Part shown: one piece after another, positions 1-15,311 of the stretch
Layout of the letters: each line of letters begins with the position of its first letter
How positions within the stretch are numbered: position 1 is the first letter of the stretch
Assembly (NCBI GenBank): GCA_040954595.2
Contig: CM082594.2
Location: 9,672,001-9,736,000, forward strand
Length of the DNA: 64,000 bases
Source: Balanoglossus misakiensis
Lineage: Eukaryota; Hemichordata
Reading direction: 5' to 3'
Notes under the pieces: generated by a model
The model's input: only the letters and a program-made list of their open reading frames with translations
Databases searched by the model: none
What the model was told of the DNA's origin: nothing
Position numbers and translations under genes: made by a program

Positions 1-813
1 GGACTTTCCGTAATCCAGGAGTGATTTCCCTGCAGTTCAGACGGATTACTTCGGTTTGTTAGCGTTGTCGAAGTACAGGTCAGAGTGTTAGCTTTGTCAA
101 AGTACAGGTCACTGTGTACACAAGAAAAACCAGAATTCCTTGTAGATTTCAGGCATTGAAGACAAGATGCATGAATTGTCAAAGGATGATGTAAACCAAA
201 TGTGTGTAGTTCAGAGTTGAAGTTGTGTTTGAATTGATGGCAGATTGCTTGGCCTTTCTGTGACATTGCTGTGCATCCTGGGAAATTGTATTCATTGTGA
301 ACTAGTGTTTTGAATTCTTTTGGATTTTATGAAGCTGATTCAAGTCTAGCGCTGTCTGTAATTTTACAATAACATACTTTGTGACTTTTGACATTAGAAT
401 AATCTTCAAACTTATCGTGCCAATCAAGAAGAGTGGAGTGTTCAGTAATATCGTAACCTCGTGCAAATGGTTGACGTGATATCCAAACATGACATAATAC
501 TGTCACTCTTCATGTTGACAGTTTTTCCAACGGCCTTCCTCGCTAATTTACGGGTAAAATCAACAAGTTAATTTGAGTTTCTGGAGAGACCTTGTGATGT
601 CTGGAAATACATGTACCAGTGTTCTGGTCATTACAGCTAGACATGGTGGTTTTACGTGGTCCGTAATTGGACTGTTATGATTGCATGGATGTGGGTTAAT
701 TTCACAGGTGAATGATTTGTTTCAGTTGGCAAGGCATCACCTTATGAGGGCAGTATTTCAATAAAGAAAAAAAAAAGAAATCCTAACGGCACACATTTAG
801 TTTCTTGTTATAA

Positions 814-834
814 TTTGTTTTGTTTTGTTTTACA
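814..834. repeat. (TTTTG)n simple repeat
   Basis: Short run of TTTTG pentamers ending in TTTTACAG. The same pentamer recurs at 32881-32941 and, on the other strand, at 47205-47228. Such runs often derive from retroelement tails or slippage; no adjacent retroelement is visible. Confidence 0.7.
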
Positions 835-3800
835 GAGTGACTTAATTTCGAACTGATTCAGCTGTAATCATTTGTTTTAACATTACCATATTGTCACTTG
901 TTTAAGAAAGAAGTGTGTAGCCTCATATGATAAGAAATAGGCAAGACACCGTTGTAAACATTTCACTCTAATGGTATATACTGTCAGTTGCACTGAATTC
1001 CTATTCATTAAAGACTATTCCAGCACATTTTATAGGAAATTTCCACGGCAGTTCACCCCTGAGTCAGTCGGACAACTTTCTGAGCTGCTTTTTTCACCTC
1101 AGAGATTTTAAACAGGAATTAGAAAATGGCCGTGTTGAAATTGCGCACGTTCACTGTGTTGGTGACAACTTACAAGTCAGCCCAGAAATGGTGTAAATGG
1201 AATTCATCTATCATCCCGCGGCCATTTCGGTGTGCATACACATCAGCTGTATGGCTTGATGACGTACGACTGAATAATATCAGCGAAAATTAATGTGTCG
1301 TAAATTTCCCCAGCCTTAGCTGTAGGCAAGCTTTTTACTTCAGGTGTGATGGATAGCATGTGTCTCTCTCTTAAGTGTTCAATATCTTTTCTCTGAACTT
1401 TATTTCATCCAATATTTTGATGAATATTTAATCTGCAAATGATGACATTCATCATTAAATATTGACAGAGAAGGTAATATGTTTCCTGAGTTTTACTGGA
1501 TTCTGTTCAGAACTGTGATATTGCGCACGGAAAAAGTCTGTGATGTTGTTTTTCATCACTTCAACAGATGCATTCAGTTCATTTAATGGACCACGAACTC
1601 AACGATGTCTCTTAATTTATTTATTTGTCACCTTTTGAAATAAGGTCAATTGTAAAACAGTTATCCTTGTCTATTAGTTCTGAGTAATTGTTGAGCGGTT
1701 AACAACGTCTGAGAAATTGTCTGTCGGTAATGACGTTCTGTGAGCTAGTTTATTTGCTGAGTAGAATACATATGCTTGCCCATGAACTTCTTACGAATTC
1801 ATCCCCTGTCAAAAGTGTCTTTCACCTATATGGAATTATAATTCACCATTTAATAAACAAATGATGTGTCTCTGTGGAAATGGAAAAGAGCGATTAAATT
1901 ACATTGTACTGTTCCAAGAAATCAACTTGTTTGGTTCGCACCCATGATAAGATGAAATACCACAGAGACTTTGTCAAGTCTGGTCATCGATTTTATGAGA
2001 AGGATAGTGTTAAATATTTTATTAGGTTTGCTCTGGTTTGGTACTTGATCTAGGGCCTGAGGGAGACAGTGACGGGCTTCACGTTTCAACTTCACATTCC
2101 AATATTTCACCATCATGTGTTGTGAATATTTGATCAGTTACTCTGCTAACCTACGCACATTTTAATGGTGGGAGTTTCGAGCAGGTATCCTGAGAATAGA
2201 TATACGTGTTTAACATTTTTGACTTGGAAGTTGCAAATGAATTGTCAGTATCACTTTCAAATTAAACGGCGTCTCGCAGAGGCAAGCTGTGCATTTTACT
2301 CGCGCGATCATTGTTGATAGCTGTGAGATATCACATCACATTACCTCTCCCTTGACGTCAGTTAATGAACTAAAAGCTCTCGCAAAAGTCACTTCGGAAG
2401 TGCCACAAACCGTGTTATGGTGAAGAAACGCATTAGTGCTAAGTATTGGATTTGGTTTCCACCCCCAAGCCAGGTGTATTAACTTGGATCTCGGGTATTT
2501 TTTTCACCCATTACGACGTGGCAGTGCAGCCATTGGATCTTTAATGTCCGAGTGAAGTTTGTGTCAGCTGTATTATCTTGATGACACAGTGCGTGCGATG
2601 AATAAATCGATGCTTCTGTCTGATGTTTTTTGAAATGTCACTTGTTTGAGTAAAAGTTCTATTGTGTCCATAATTTATTTTGAACCGCAAATGAAACACC
2701 CATCTTTTCTGCTGAATTTGATGGTATGTATCGCTAATTAAAGAGTGTTTATATTGTGTAAGCAGGGACTCTGTCAACAAGCTGAGTGAGATGGAAAGTG
2801 CCCCTGTTTGTGTGGTTTCCTAATTGACTGATGTTAGATGTATAAAGTGTATTTGCCATACTACACAGTAGTTCTGCTAAAACCACACACAACCTGTAAT
2901 GTCTTCTTTCAGTTCCAATTCTCGCCACCTTAAATAGCAGCACAAACATTTACCATCACAAGCGCTTTGAGCAAGTAGAATCAAGTTCCAGATTTTTGAT
3001 GACCGGGCCATTTCTTGTCCTAAATAACGATCGAAGCATTCAAGAGTTCCGTTGAAAAGACGTGAAATACAAAAGTGGACGAATCTGTCCCTCTGCGAGT
3101 TATGAATGATCACTTTGCATTTCAAAACCAGCTGAGTGAACTCTCGACGACGTGCTGTTGGTACATAATACAACGAACCAAGCACTGTGACGATTTATGA
3201 TGCATAAGAGAGTACACAGCAAAGTAAATTTTATGCCTGATCAAGAGTTCGATAAGTGTTGAAGCGACATAGTTTCCACAGGGAGTTGTTATATCACATA
3301 ATTTATGGTTTATTTTCCGTGATGTCAGTAGATGCTCTACGAGTCATTTGTCTTCCAACTGGAAAAAGTCAATATTTCTTGGAAAGAAGGTTTCAGCGAT
3401 ATATTAAAATCTAATCGTGTTGAAAAATATCAGAATAAGAACGATCCTCTAAGCAATTACTTAAAAAATATGTTGTTTGCTGTTTACTGTCCGGAGAGAG
3501 AAGAAATATACACTTGTCAATCCCCTCATGGTTTTCTGCATTACACAATTTTTAATCGCTATTTCACGATAAATGGAACTGCAGGTCTCAGGGGAGGAAA
3601 TTTTTGAGGAAAGTCGTTGGGTTGTTCAATTATAAATTAATTCTTCTACTCACTCCACAAAACATGGATCCTCCACAGCTTTTCTTGAATCTAATTTCGT
3701 CCGTTATAAACTCGTTAAGTGCTCTTAAAATTCAGGGAGGGAATCTTAACAGGGACTAAATTAACAGATAATGATCGGTGAATCAATGAGCTGTGGAAGA

Positions 3801-6800
3801 TTTGTGGGCCTGATATCCAAGGCTGTTAGGGAATGTAAATATGTGTCAAAGTTTGTGGGTATGGATGGAAGAGTTGTCTGCAGTGTTCATGAATTTTAAA
3901 GAATCCCCATATTTTGTATTATTGTTGACTCTATAAAATAAGAGGCATGTTGTAGTAAAGTGTGGATCTGCATTCATCCTGTTTGGTAAAGAAATGAAAA
4001 CACCAGTCCATTTTAATACAAAAAACATTGAGTAGTCTATCTACAGAATTATATAATAACCTCATTCACGAAGTAACCATCCTACAGCAAAATGAGAACT
4101 TACATTCTGTCATGAAATCGCCATTACACACTGATACGATTAACGTACATCATGCATCCAGGTAGTGTCTCTAAAAACATCAGGGATTCTGCAACAGGTT
4201 GCAACAAGTTGTGATGGACTAAACAAGCTAAGCTTTTCTCATTAGTAACAATGTTTGTTTCAGTGTTATTTGACACTAAACAGTACTTCTTGAATGAAAC
4301 AGATGGAGTTGTATCACTTAAATAAGCATCTTGAGACGGCTGTGATGCAGGATGTAATTTGTATCAATAGAGGTGTCCATTAATTCTTGTGGTAAGGTTT
4401 CAACCGACTTTACATGTACAGAAGAATGGATTCAGAGAACATGAGGCAAGGTGGTGTGTGGTGTGTGTCTCTAGTTTAGACAATGTTGATTGGTCTTGAT
4501 GGAGCCGTTTAGTTAATGAAGCTGAAGGAGACTGCCGTTAGCCGGAGAATACCGGCTCCTGTTTTTCCGGGAACGAGACAGGAAACCAGGAATGCCTGGA
4601 AGGGGGAAACATCTAAAACTGACAGAGGTTACAGAAAGTAGTGTACTGATGGATGCATAGCCCCGAGGATGGAAAAGGGGGTTGTTGTGTGTGGGTTGTA
4701 AATCTCAAATGAGACATGAAATGTCTGGCTCTGCAAATATGCATGTTATGGGTTTTTAAGGACAACTTGAAAAATTACTGTTGTGGATTTGGCTGGTTTT
4801 TTTTCCTCGAGCCTGAAAAATTGTTATTTGTAATCATCTTAATCTGATGTTGGTACAAAGCATCATTGTTGGATGGGATGGAGGAGATAATGCAGGTATG
4901 GAAAAGATTCATGGTGATATGTTGCCATGGTAATGGCTCATCAGCTATAAGATACCAACGATAAGGATTTAGTTGAGCTCCGTCGATGTTGCAATGCTGA
5001 TCTTGTACTTTTCTGCAATCCTCCCTTCCCCAGTGAAGTGTAACGCTCAATAGTTAAGTGGTTGCTGTCTTTAGTTGTCATGGTGACCAGTTACCGGCTG
5101 CAACATCTATAATTTCACTTTTCGTGAAATATACCCATTATACATGCACTTGCAAACACCTTTCTTAGAACCAAAGTGATGACTGATGATGTTTTGAGTC
5201 AGACATTACAAACTACACCTGTCCTATGATACTTCTGATTTTTGATCCCGATTTCAGAAGCCATATTTAAAATCATTGAGGAAAACAATGAGGACAAATG
5301 AAAATAGACCCTGGATAAGACTGGCAACAACACTGCATGCAGATAATGAAATTAGGAATGCTGTTGGCATATTTCCGATCATGTATCTGCGGAAAACCCT
5401 GTCAGCTGTGATTAATGCTGTTTCATATGGTTGAATCCAAATAATTTTCCTAGTCTCTGCCCAGATTGTCAACCAGCTAATACCCTGTGAGCTTTAAAGA
5501 GTACTAAACATGCTACACTGCGTTCGCTTCCAGAATATTTTCCGCCGAGACTAGTTTTATGTTCAAGTGAATGCAGTGAGCTGTGCATGAAGGGGAAAAA
5601 TGGATATTTTTCAAATACATTGGAAAGGTGTCTTGCCATAAAGCCATATATGGTGACATCAGACGAGATTAGTCATACAAGAAAGATATTACATTGGCAT
5701 TCGCCTGCAGCAAACGCGTACCTACAGTGTCAGAAATTTGCATGTAAATTGCAAGGTTTCACAAGTCTCTGAGAACATTGAATATTGGACAGAAATATGA
5801 ATTTAGAGAGTGTCAAAGTTCACAGAATGTAGCACTGACATGGTTCTGATGCTATTTGAAATTGATATTATGCCATTTCTTCAAAATTGACGAAGTTATG
5901 GGAAAGGAGAAAATTACATCAAAAGGTGAAACTTCTTCCTTTTAAAGTTGAAAACAACAGTTTTAGTCAGGAATTGAGTGATCCATTGCTTTCGGGTATT
6001 GAGTTGATTTGGCCGTGTCAGTTTGAATCGATTTGATGAGGAAGACATAATCCTTGCTAGAAATAAAAGTAGACTTCTGGATGTGTTTTGAAAAGTCAAT
6101 CTTCCTCATGGATTAGGGTCAAACAATCTTCTAGAACTTTATTCATTCGATCAGGAAGTTGAACAGCACTTACTGGGACATCAAACGCAAGTTTCAGTAA
6201 TGGTGTTTCATCTCCGAATATTGTCTAATGACTTTAAGCTGCCTGAGATTTAATGCAGTTTCTCTGTTGAAGTCAAAATTACATCTCGAGTGAGAGTATG
6301 GCTAGCGTTTCCCCATGGACACTCTTGTTTTATCAGCGTGGAATTGTACCGGCTGCTGAAAATAGTATCTAAATTCAATTTAGACTGAAGTGAATGTTAA
6401 CCGTCACCCCAGATGATGTTGTGGGGCGAAATCCTGGCCATTACAAAGAATGAAATTATTGTACGTCGACACAACCTAGTGCCTGTTGTGTTCCGGTCCT
6501 GTAGACTGCCCTGTATCTGTAGTTGTTGGTGTTTCTCTCCTCCAATGATGCCCTGACAAGGGTACTTTGTGTTGATGTTAAATGATGCGTTGTTGATCAT
6601 AGGGTAGAAAATAACCATGTCACATCTCTTGTTACCATGGTGAAGTTATACAGCGAGAGTAACCCTGTTATACATTTGAGAAAATTCAAATTCAATGGGT
6701 ATTTTCAGAAAAGTAGTTGATAATAGTAATTTACCTGATAGCTACAAAGTGATTGCTATTTGGATAATGTCCCCCATGCCTGGTATTAGATTTGTAGGTC

Positions 6801-9800
6801 TATCACAGATGAAAATTTGTTGCTTTCACGAACATTTGTGACCTTTAAGTTTCATCATGTATTTTCCTTGCTTTAAGGGTCAAGAAAGATGCAACATAGT
6901 CTTCTTAGATTAAAGCAGTGTTTCATCTTGCTGCGGGAGTCAAGAGATTTATTCACAGGAGCAAGCCATGTTACATTGAATGAATACATTAAGTGTAAGA
7001 CAATATCATACCTGTTACAAACAGATTCCTGGTAATCAAAATATAATGCATATGTAAGGTCATGCCGTGGTTATACCGATGACTAATGTGTCATACTTGT
7101 ATTAAATTATGTATTCATTTCTCACAAGTCAGAGAGTGCCAAAACTTGTTATTGCGAGGGCACAAGGCGATGTTGGTGACATGTTACACCTGACAGGGCC
7201 AAGTAATAACTTTTCAAGATGATTTTTGAATATGCAGGCAATTTTTCATCCATTTCATTTCATCACCTTGACGACCCAGCCTATTGGTTTGAAGGTCCAT
7301 CCCACTGCTGTGTCTAAGCACATTGATTAGCTCCCACAATGCATTGCACTCCATAGTGATAACTTTCCAGAATAACACAAGCCGCATGCAGTAAAGTCTG
7401 AAATTCGTTCTCAGTTGGCCGTAAAAGACTACAGATCATTTGAGAAAATTGACCGTTTACGGCATGCCATCAAACTTTTACTTTAAATTAGTTCTGTAAC
7501 CGCCACACCAAAAGGAGTTTCATCATCAATCTTAACAGTTTCGGGAGATCGTAATCAAGCACAGTGGCTGTGCCCGTGGAAATTCTGTCACTTTTATTTT
7601 GCTTCTGTAGAAGCTCTGTCTTCTAGGCAAATAACAGTGAGTGAAACCAAGGCACCTGGGTTAAAGAGTTAAGCAAAGTCGTCTGAGACTTTTTCAGCCC
7701 ACGCATGCGGAGATTGCATCTGATGTATAAAGATCTATAGGGCGATAAGCCAGAAACCAGGTCCTCATTTTGCACATTTTATATGCTCACATCCATAAAA
7801 AGCACTGGCATTCTTGAAACTCGATGAGTCATTGATTTTGTCATTAAAAATTTGTAAAACATGAAAAATATGATGGTTAATTGGTCTTTTTTATTCAAGA
7901 ACCTCATACATACAATAAACAGGTCAGCACACCCTGTTTTAAATGAAAAGGTGATATTTTGAGACTTCACCCAAGAGTGACTGTGCAATTGGGATTGCTA
8001 CTAACTTGAATTCTGTGATGTCTGTCAGTTTTTGAAGTGTGTCACACATGTGTCAGGGTGACGTTTGCTGTTTAAAACTCACTAATTCAAAGTAAAAGTT
8101 AGTATGTATGCATTGTCAACACTGACACCAATCAAAATTGCATTGCAGTCCCCCATTCTCAGCTGTAGAGACATAAACTCAGCAGAGCCATCGGAAACAA
8201 TATTCACCTTGTGACCTGAATTGATTTCACGCTGACCTAATCGGCGATAGGCAGCCAAGCTCATCAAATTTTACGACTCCTAGGCCTTTCAGCTTGACTG
8301 AAAGATATCATGTGTATTAAAGAAAGCACATTTACATTTATATATGAGCGTTTACTTTTGATCTTGATGCACAGGGAATTGCTAAAGCTAGACTTAGAGA
8401 CAAGAGTATAATATGTGACAGTTTCTATAAATTTGTAAGCATGTCCGAATCTGTTCATTGTCGCAAGAATATAAATTGGCAATAATGTAATCTTGTCAAG
8501 AGGTGCCTCCAAGTTTGCCTCTTCTGAAAAATATTAATCAGAGAGTAAGCCATTCCCTGATGATTTGAACTTCTGTTTGCAAAGTAACATCTGTTGATCA
8601 GCAAATTAAATTTTATGCTTGACTTGAGAAAAGAAATCCCGCGGATATGATATATGATCGTCTTTCCTTTTCTGAGAGAAAGGGTAGTCTAACAAACAAA
8701 CAATACATGCACAGCCAGAGTGCCACTGACCCACATCTGCTCATGTGAATAAAAAGCAATATGGATTTACCATAAATATTTCATAAAACCATAAAGTCAC
8801 ATCAATCAGATTGAACGTTAGTAGTTTACCCTGGGGAGCTGCAGATGGGGCTGGTCATCGAAAACCTGTCTTTCTGTGAGGCATTACAGAGTCAATTAAT
8901 CACGTTTAGACAATATGTTTTCTGAAAGTTTCACTTTCTTGCTGACATCTCACGTGCTATGGTAAGACCATCGCCTTAAAACCAGCTATTCTCTCAAGAT
9001 TTCTTGAGGCCTTGAATCAGCGGAAACTATTCAGAATAAGAGTCAAGAAAAATTTCTCCTGACATAAAAACCAATCACTACGTTTTGGCCACTGGTGCAG
9101 ATAACCATTTCTATCTAAAGATAAGCAGCTTACTTTTCCACACTTTTCCGTTCTGCTCAATAATTTCTGGCTTCATTCCGGCTTTAACTGGACAATAAAT
9201 TCCCTTCAGCACTTAGAACTTAAAAGATTCATCAGCAAAGCGACTGATACTGAGCAGATTAAGGTTAGAAATTATGACGATAATCTGCATCTGCCAGATA
9301 GTTTTCATCTGGCGTTAACTTCGTGAAAGAAAGTGAGGTGACGAACTAGTTTTGCCTGGAACATAGAATTTGGTGCAATGAAACAAATATAGTAAAATTT
9401 AATTCACGAGAGGATTATGGGGGTTACTTTGTACATGGGAAGGTATTGACTGCATGTAAAGAAACTGGTGCATGCTGGGAATAAAGTGGTGTTTCTGTCG
9501 GCATATGTCTGTTCCAGTGATACAAGACGTTTGCTATTGATGTGTGCCCATTGACAGTCAGCTGTAAGCTGGCATATTTTCTGAGTGTATACATTCTTCT
9601 GCTTTTGAGTTTTAAAAAAATCTTGCTCATTGTTCACATTGTAACGGGATCACGGAGTGAAATGGCTTCGACATGGGTTGCTTTATTGGATATTCTGTCA
9701 AAAAATTTAGATTCAATAAATTCAGTAGTCACAGGAAATAAAACCCACTCGGCACATCAAAGAAGTGATAATGTTTCCGATTCATCCAGATTGTATGGAC

Positions 9801-11785
9801 TTCTCTCGTTATCAATGAAACTTGAGTCGCTGTCTCGGAGGATAGAGATGACTTATGTTCTTGAATAAATACTTTATATCCGAAAATATTGAAAGTCATC
9901 TCAAAATAACTCCCAAGGACCCTTGTTGCAATCTTTCATTATACAAAGCGTTATTTTCTTTGCAGGGAGACAAATTTGATCTCTGCCGATACTGCAGTCA
10001 CTATAGAGATATGTCAAAACCCATTAGTAAAATTGCTATAAAAAGATGAATGCTTATGTTGAAGGTTTTGGATGCAGGTGACAGGTATAAATCCTATCTT
10101 TATATCATCTCTTCACAAATTATGGTGGCGCTCTGTTTTTCTCGTGTGCCACCCACTGAAAATCTGTGATTGGCTAGATCTCAATTTGCCATGGTAACTA
10201 TAGATAATTTTCCATAGGTGACTGTATACCTTTAACCTTGAAGAAAATAAAGTATTTGACACTGAAGTAGGTATCTTATTAGCAGTCTAAGATTCAATGC
10301 ATGGAAATTCACGGTTTGTTAGACTTGAAGGTGAATGACGGTGATAAATTCATTAACTTGCAGCTGATGACCATCGTGGCGTGAACATAATGTTTGCATA
10401 CCCTAATGCCGCTGAGAAAAAGGTTGATATTTTCCATGGATCAGTGTCGCCAAAATCAGATTTTCTGGACAAGATACTCTTGCAAATTACATATAAATAA
10501 AATCTCTGCAGGTAACTGTTGTAAGAGGCTTCAAATCACACACTTTGTGTATTAGTATATATATACTTCAAGCTCATCGTAAACAAATCCCTGAAATTGC
10601 ACATTTTTACCAAAAAATAAAATTGTCAATATTATGTTTAGTAGCAAAGCAGAAGCCTATGTTTTGAAATTTCGTACCCAATGTGTTTGTAAAAAAACTC
10701 CAGAACAGGAGAGATTTCAATTCTGTTGTGTGTAATGAATCTTTCAGACTACTCAGCCTTCATGTGATCAAAACATTTACCCTGACCTATTTTATATCAT
10801 GTCAATATTTGAAGATGAAATGGTTCGCATAATTATAAGAAATAAAGGTCTGATAGAGTGTTTGATAAAGTCTCATTCGGGAATTTTGTATATCTTGATC
10901 AGTGTTTTGGTTTTGTGTGCATTAGTTTCAGTGTAACCATATCGACTTTGCCATCACAGTTGTCTAATCTATAAGGGATCAACAAATAGCTTGTCATTGT
11001 CCCCAGAAAATAGCCTGTTTTGGGTCTTGCTTGTTATCTTATCGCGACAACGTCAGAACATGATGTGCGCTTTTTTTTTTTTCGCTTGACTTTCGGTTTA
11101 TCGCAGTTGCCCCACAGAAAGAATGAAAAAGCGTGGCATGAGCTATCAGTTATTCGTAAAAGGTTTCTTGGTTTGAAATTCGGTTATGACTGTAACCTGT
11201 GAATTTCGCATTTTTCATGGATTTGTGCTGCATATTCGCCAGATCACTGAACGGACTCACGTAGCGATGCGATTGATTGTCACCAGAGGTCTGCCAAAAC
11301 AACAAGCCAAGTACATATTTATACACACCTTCTGAACTCAGATATTTTTAATAGCACAGCAGATTAAATTTGCGGTAGCCAATTTGTGCAGGGGCTGTTT
11401 GCATTGAAATGGACACCCTAATTATGCAGATATCATGCAAATGAGGTAACGATTTCCAAGTCAATGCTTCGTATGGCCTTGAGAAACAGAAGATATCGTG
11501 ACTGATTAAGTCATCAATATTGCGTCAAAATCCAAGTAACTGGATGAAATCTTTCAACTTTGACTAATCCTTCTCGGGGCACCTCCCTTAGGTAGAGGTC
11601 TCTCTGAGTGAGATGCGGTTGCCATGGCAGCAGTCGTCATCTTGGGAAGGCTATCATTACATGCTTGGCTCCACCCCTAGAAGGCATTCAACCTGTTTGC
11701 CACAGGCTCAGTGTCTGTGTCACTAAACGGACAGAGATTATACAGTCCTCACAAATTGTCCTATCGAGATACCGCTATATATACC

Positions 11786-11806
11786 CTCTTCTCTCTCTCT
11801 CTTTTG
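11786..11806. repeat. CT-rich microsatellite
   Basis: A short (CT)n run directly after a TATATATA tract. No coding potential was seen around it. Confidence 0.6.
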
Positions 11807-14800
11807 TGAGACTGTCTTGTTAATTTATCGATTGTGATTGACCATTCTACAGATCGACTCTCCTTTTAAAATCTTGTGTTGTGTATTCTCCAGAGAAATC
11901 AGAATGAGGATTCGTTGGAAAACTTTGCACATTATTTGTTCATCAGCATTTAAAGCCAACGTAAGCACATTAGCTGTGGGAAACATCAATCACCACAGCA
12001 GTAGGCCAGCGATTGGCTGATGCGTAATGTTAGAGTGGTATTATAATGATGACAGTTGGCAGACACGCCTTCCTGAATGTACATGTGCAGTTAAAAATGA
12101 TGAGGTACACTTTCAACAGCCGATTAAAGCGTTCAGTTGTGTTGTGGGGACGCGTTGATATCACACGGTTACGTGAACCAAGGCATGTGTCTGTGTCACG
12201 GTTAGTGAACAGTCAGATGGTTGCATTCTTGCCCGAGGATTATTATTCTCCCAAGTCTTCACTGCTTTGAAATATTTTACTACTCCGGCAGATTTGGACT
12301 CTGTGTGTTAAGTGAACTTGATTTTGCTCTTGGTGTGCTGCGGAGAGAAACTGCTCTGGAGTCTGGAATACTGTTCATGCAACGAGGAATCCAACAGAAG
12401 TTCTTGTAGACTTCTACTCTGTCGCTTGTTCTCTGTGGGAACTGTTTTTCTTTCGAGTGCAAGTATTTGAACTTACAGCATTTTATTGCCACAATATTGC
12501 AGCAATCCAGTTAACTGATCATACAGTCTGCATTCTACTCAAACATTTTTCTCGAGCTCATTACAAGCGCCCGGGCAAGATAAAATATCTAAATTCTTCT
12601 TTACTTCTCAAATTTACAATTAACTTATTATAAGCTGAATCATTGCACTGTCTAAATCGATTAATTTTAACCGAGCGTGGAAGAAATTGGTTTTATATTT
12701 CCTCATTATATCATGACCTTGGCACTCATTAATTTGTGACCTTGGCAAACTGATATTTAGTGGACGTATTATGTATATATCAAAATGAATCAAGCGGAAA
12801 GGTTATTAACTGATATTATCTTTACGCTACTGGCCCAACAGTCGTTTTAAACTGATATTCGTTTTTGTGTGCGTTCAAAACCTGCTGAATCAAGTTGTTG
12901 GATTTTCTCGCTTTACTTTCCATCAATGAGAAATCCTGCTGATTGTATCATCGATTATAAACACAGTCCGGCAGTTCATGGTGGTGATTATAAAGGCTCT
13001 TGTCTGTCTCCGGAGGTTTCTTGTCTCGCAGACTCTTTGCCAGTACACTCAACATTTCAACACTCGCGTTCGTACGTTCATGTTTGCGACCGGATCTCTG
13101 CACACTTCCGACAACGAATCGCGAGTGACCAACGCAACAGTGAGAAGTCCACCACTGGGTTAAAATAAATGGAAATCTTGTTTATTGTGCCAATTTTGTG
13201 AAGATTCCGAAAGCTAGTTCCGCCTGCTGGAAACATCGCATTCTGTTGTTCTTTGAGAATCCTTTCTTCGTCTGATGAAGCTAATGGATGCAACTCTCTT
13301 AGCTGGATTCTCTTAGCAGTGCAAAATCGAGACCTCTAGTTGTTCGGTGCTACCAAATGGTGTCAAAAGACATTAAAAAGGTGTGCATGCCATGTTCGAC
13401 GAGATAATGACAAAAATCAACTGAAGAAAAGTAAGGATTTAACACGTTGTATTCATGTGTGTGGGAATTGATTTCATTGACTGGACCAAAACTGGGATGT
13501 AATGTATGGATTGATTTAGTCTTGCCTCTCAGAACAGACAAGTATCGAGCCTTTGGAGAAACGCGGTTTTAACCATTTTAAAGTAATCAAAAGGCTGTGA
13601 TAAGACAGTGTGTGAATAGTGCTTTACTGGACGAAGTCACTGAATATTCAACTCTAGATTTTGACGAGGGGAAAGTTGTTTGCACAGATGAGAGAGAAAA
13701 TGAGGACCTGAACGAAGAAAGTTCGAACAGATTCCTTAGAGTTCACCACGTACAGCCCTGGAAAGATCTCTCGCACCCTTCAATCAGAAACCGATCCCAA
13801 AATAACAGGAAAGTATGAATGCCACGCAGAAAATGGATGTTAATGTTTGTAGTTATTTTGAAGAGCTTCTGGAGTGTGGCAGAGGACTGTACACTGCGTT
13901 TGAAGGTGAGCGGGACTCGTTACATTAACTGCATCCAAAAAAAAAGAGAGTGCTATTGTAAAGACACGTAGTTTACTTTCTACACTAATGGAAATGATTC
14001 TTTATGGCGGCATGTCCAGATTGCAGTCCCATTCTTTCCGCTGAACAGAGCACGTTCTCAAAAATTCACGTTTCTTGTAGTAATTGTCCTCTGTCTATTA
14101 TTAGACGATGTCAACCAAACAGTTCCAACATACAAACCAGTTCAGTCAAAAATATAGTCAGAGAGTTTGAGCAATGAACACAATATATGAGTTTATCCCT
14201 ATCAATATTTTACATTTCGCAGTTCTATAATATTCACTCATATTCTGATTGTGGTGATCATATGTCAAAAAATGTTTCAGATGACCAGGTTTAACTTGAA
14301 CATATGTATTGATCTGTTTTCAATAAAATAACTACTTCATTGCACATAAAAAATTAGGTATTTACAATGATAATAACATTAACATGAGTATTTGACAATA
14401 AACACTGCGATAGGAATGAAAGGCTCTTTGACGAGACTGAAAGAAATCGAAGCAGACAATGGCATATACCACCAACACATTCACAATGACAGTTCTATCA
14501 TTGGTATTTGTAGCCGTGCTGTTCTCTTATCTCAATTTTGTGTTCAGATGTGATTATGCGTGCCATATCGATAACCCTTAGGGCAGTTTCGTGTTCTGTT
14601 AAACTATCATGCTACATAAATAGTAAAAAAAAAGAGATTTATCACCAGCTCGTAATCTAATTTCACGAAATGATTGCTTAGCCGTGTGTGTACCTATCAT
14701 TTTTCATTGTAACAATTTCCAATATATTGCAATCTAGTCTACAAATACGACTGAAATTTTATTATTCTGTATTTGCTGTAGGCATGAATTATACTCTGTT

Positions 14801-15311
14801 TTCATTCCCAGTGTCAATATAAAGCTATTTTTCAACTTTTCAAACCCCATATTGATCTTCTGTTTCAGTGCATGCTGTCTTTTTTGTATGAGATTCCAGT
14901 TCTGGGCGTATTCGTCAACATGATACAGTTACAAAAAAGGGTGCTGATTGGGCCATACTTTGGTATAGTCAGACATTTTTAGACTGTAGTCCAATCAGAA
15001 TCCTTTTACTTTTAACCTAATGGTCCAATTTGGCCAGTGATCGGGATTAATGTTCTGTTGGGTGAAAGTCGGATGGGGTTGTGAATAATGGGTGTGTAAT
15101 GGTAGCGGGTGGTTGCTATTTATCAGTGTAATCGGTTTGATACATGCTTTTCCGCAGCGCACGGTGCCTGGTGCCTGCGTTGGGAGATTTTTAAGTTGAG
15201 GGGCGAAATGAAACCAATTGTAAATCTTTATTCTCAACTATATAAAGCAAAATAGGATATTAGCCTATCATGGGGACTGTTTGCCAGGTGACAGTAGATG
15301 GCTCTGATGTA

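Larger units (their letters stand above)
1..15290. other. Long non-coding stretch, no gene recognised
   Basis: No open frame here resembles a known protein. The longest frames are around 100 codons (for example 9542-9868 plus and 2877-3185 minus) and lack family motifs or convincing flanking splice sites, so I treat them as chance ORFs in AT-rich DNA. The stretch holds simple repeats and small direct or inverted repeats only. It may be intergenic DNA or a long 5' intron of the ADAR transcription unit downstream; vertebrate ADARB genes have very long 5' introns. No transposase or reverse transcriptase frame was recognised. Confidence 0.5.

Noticed and set aside
3332-3607. 91-codon plus-strand open frame.
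   Set aside because: No family resemblance, and no clear promoter or splice sites.
9542-9868. 108-codon plus-strand open frame beginning with a hydrophobic stretch.
   Set aside because: The hydrophobic start looks like a signal or membrane segment, but the rest has no motif, and overlapping frames on the other strand are equally long.
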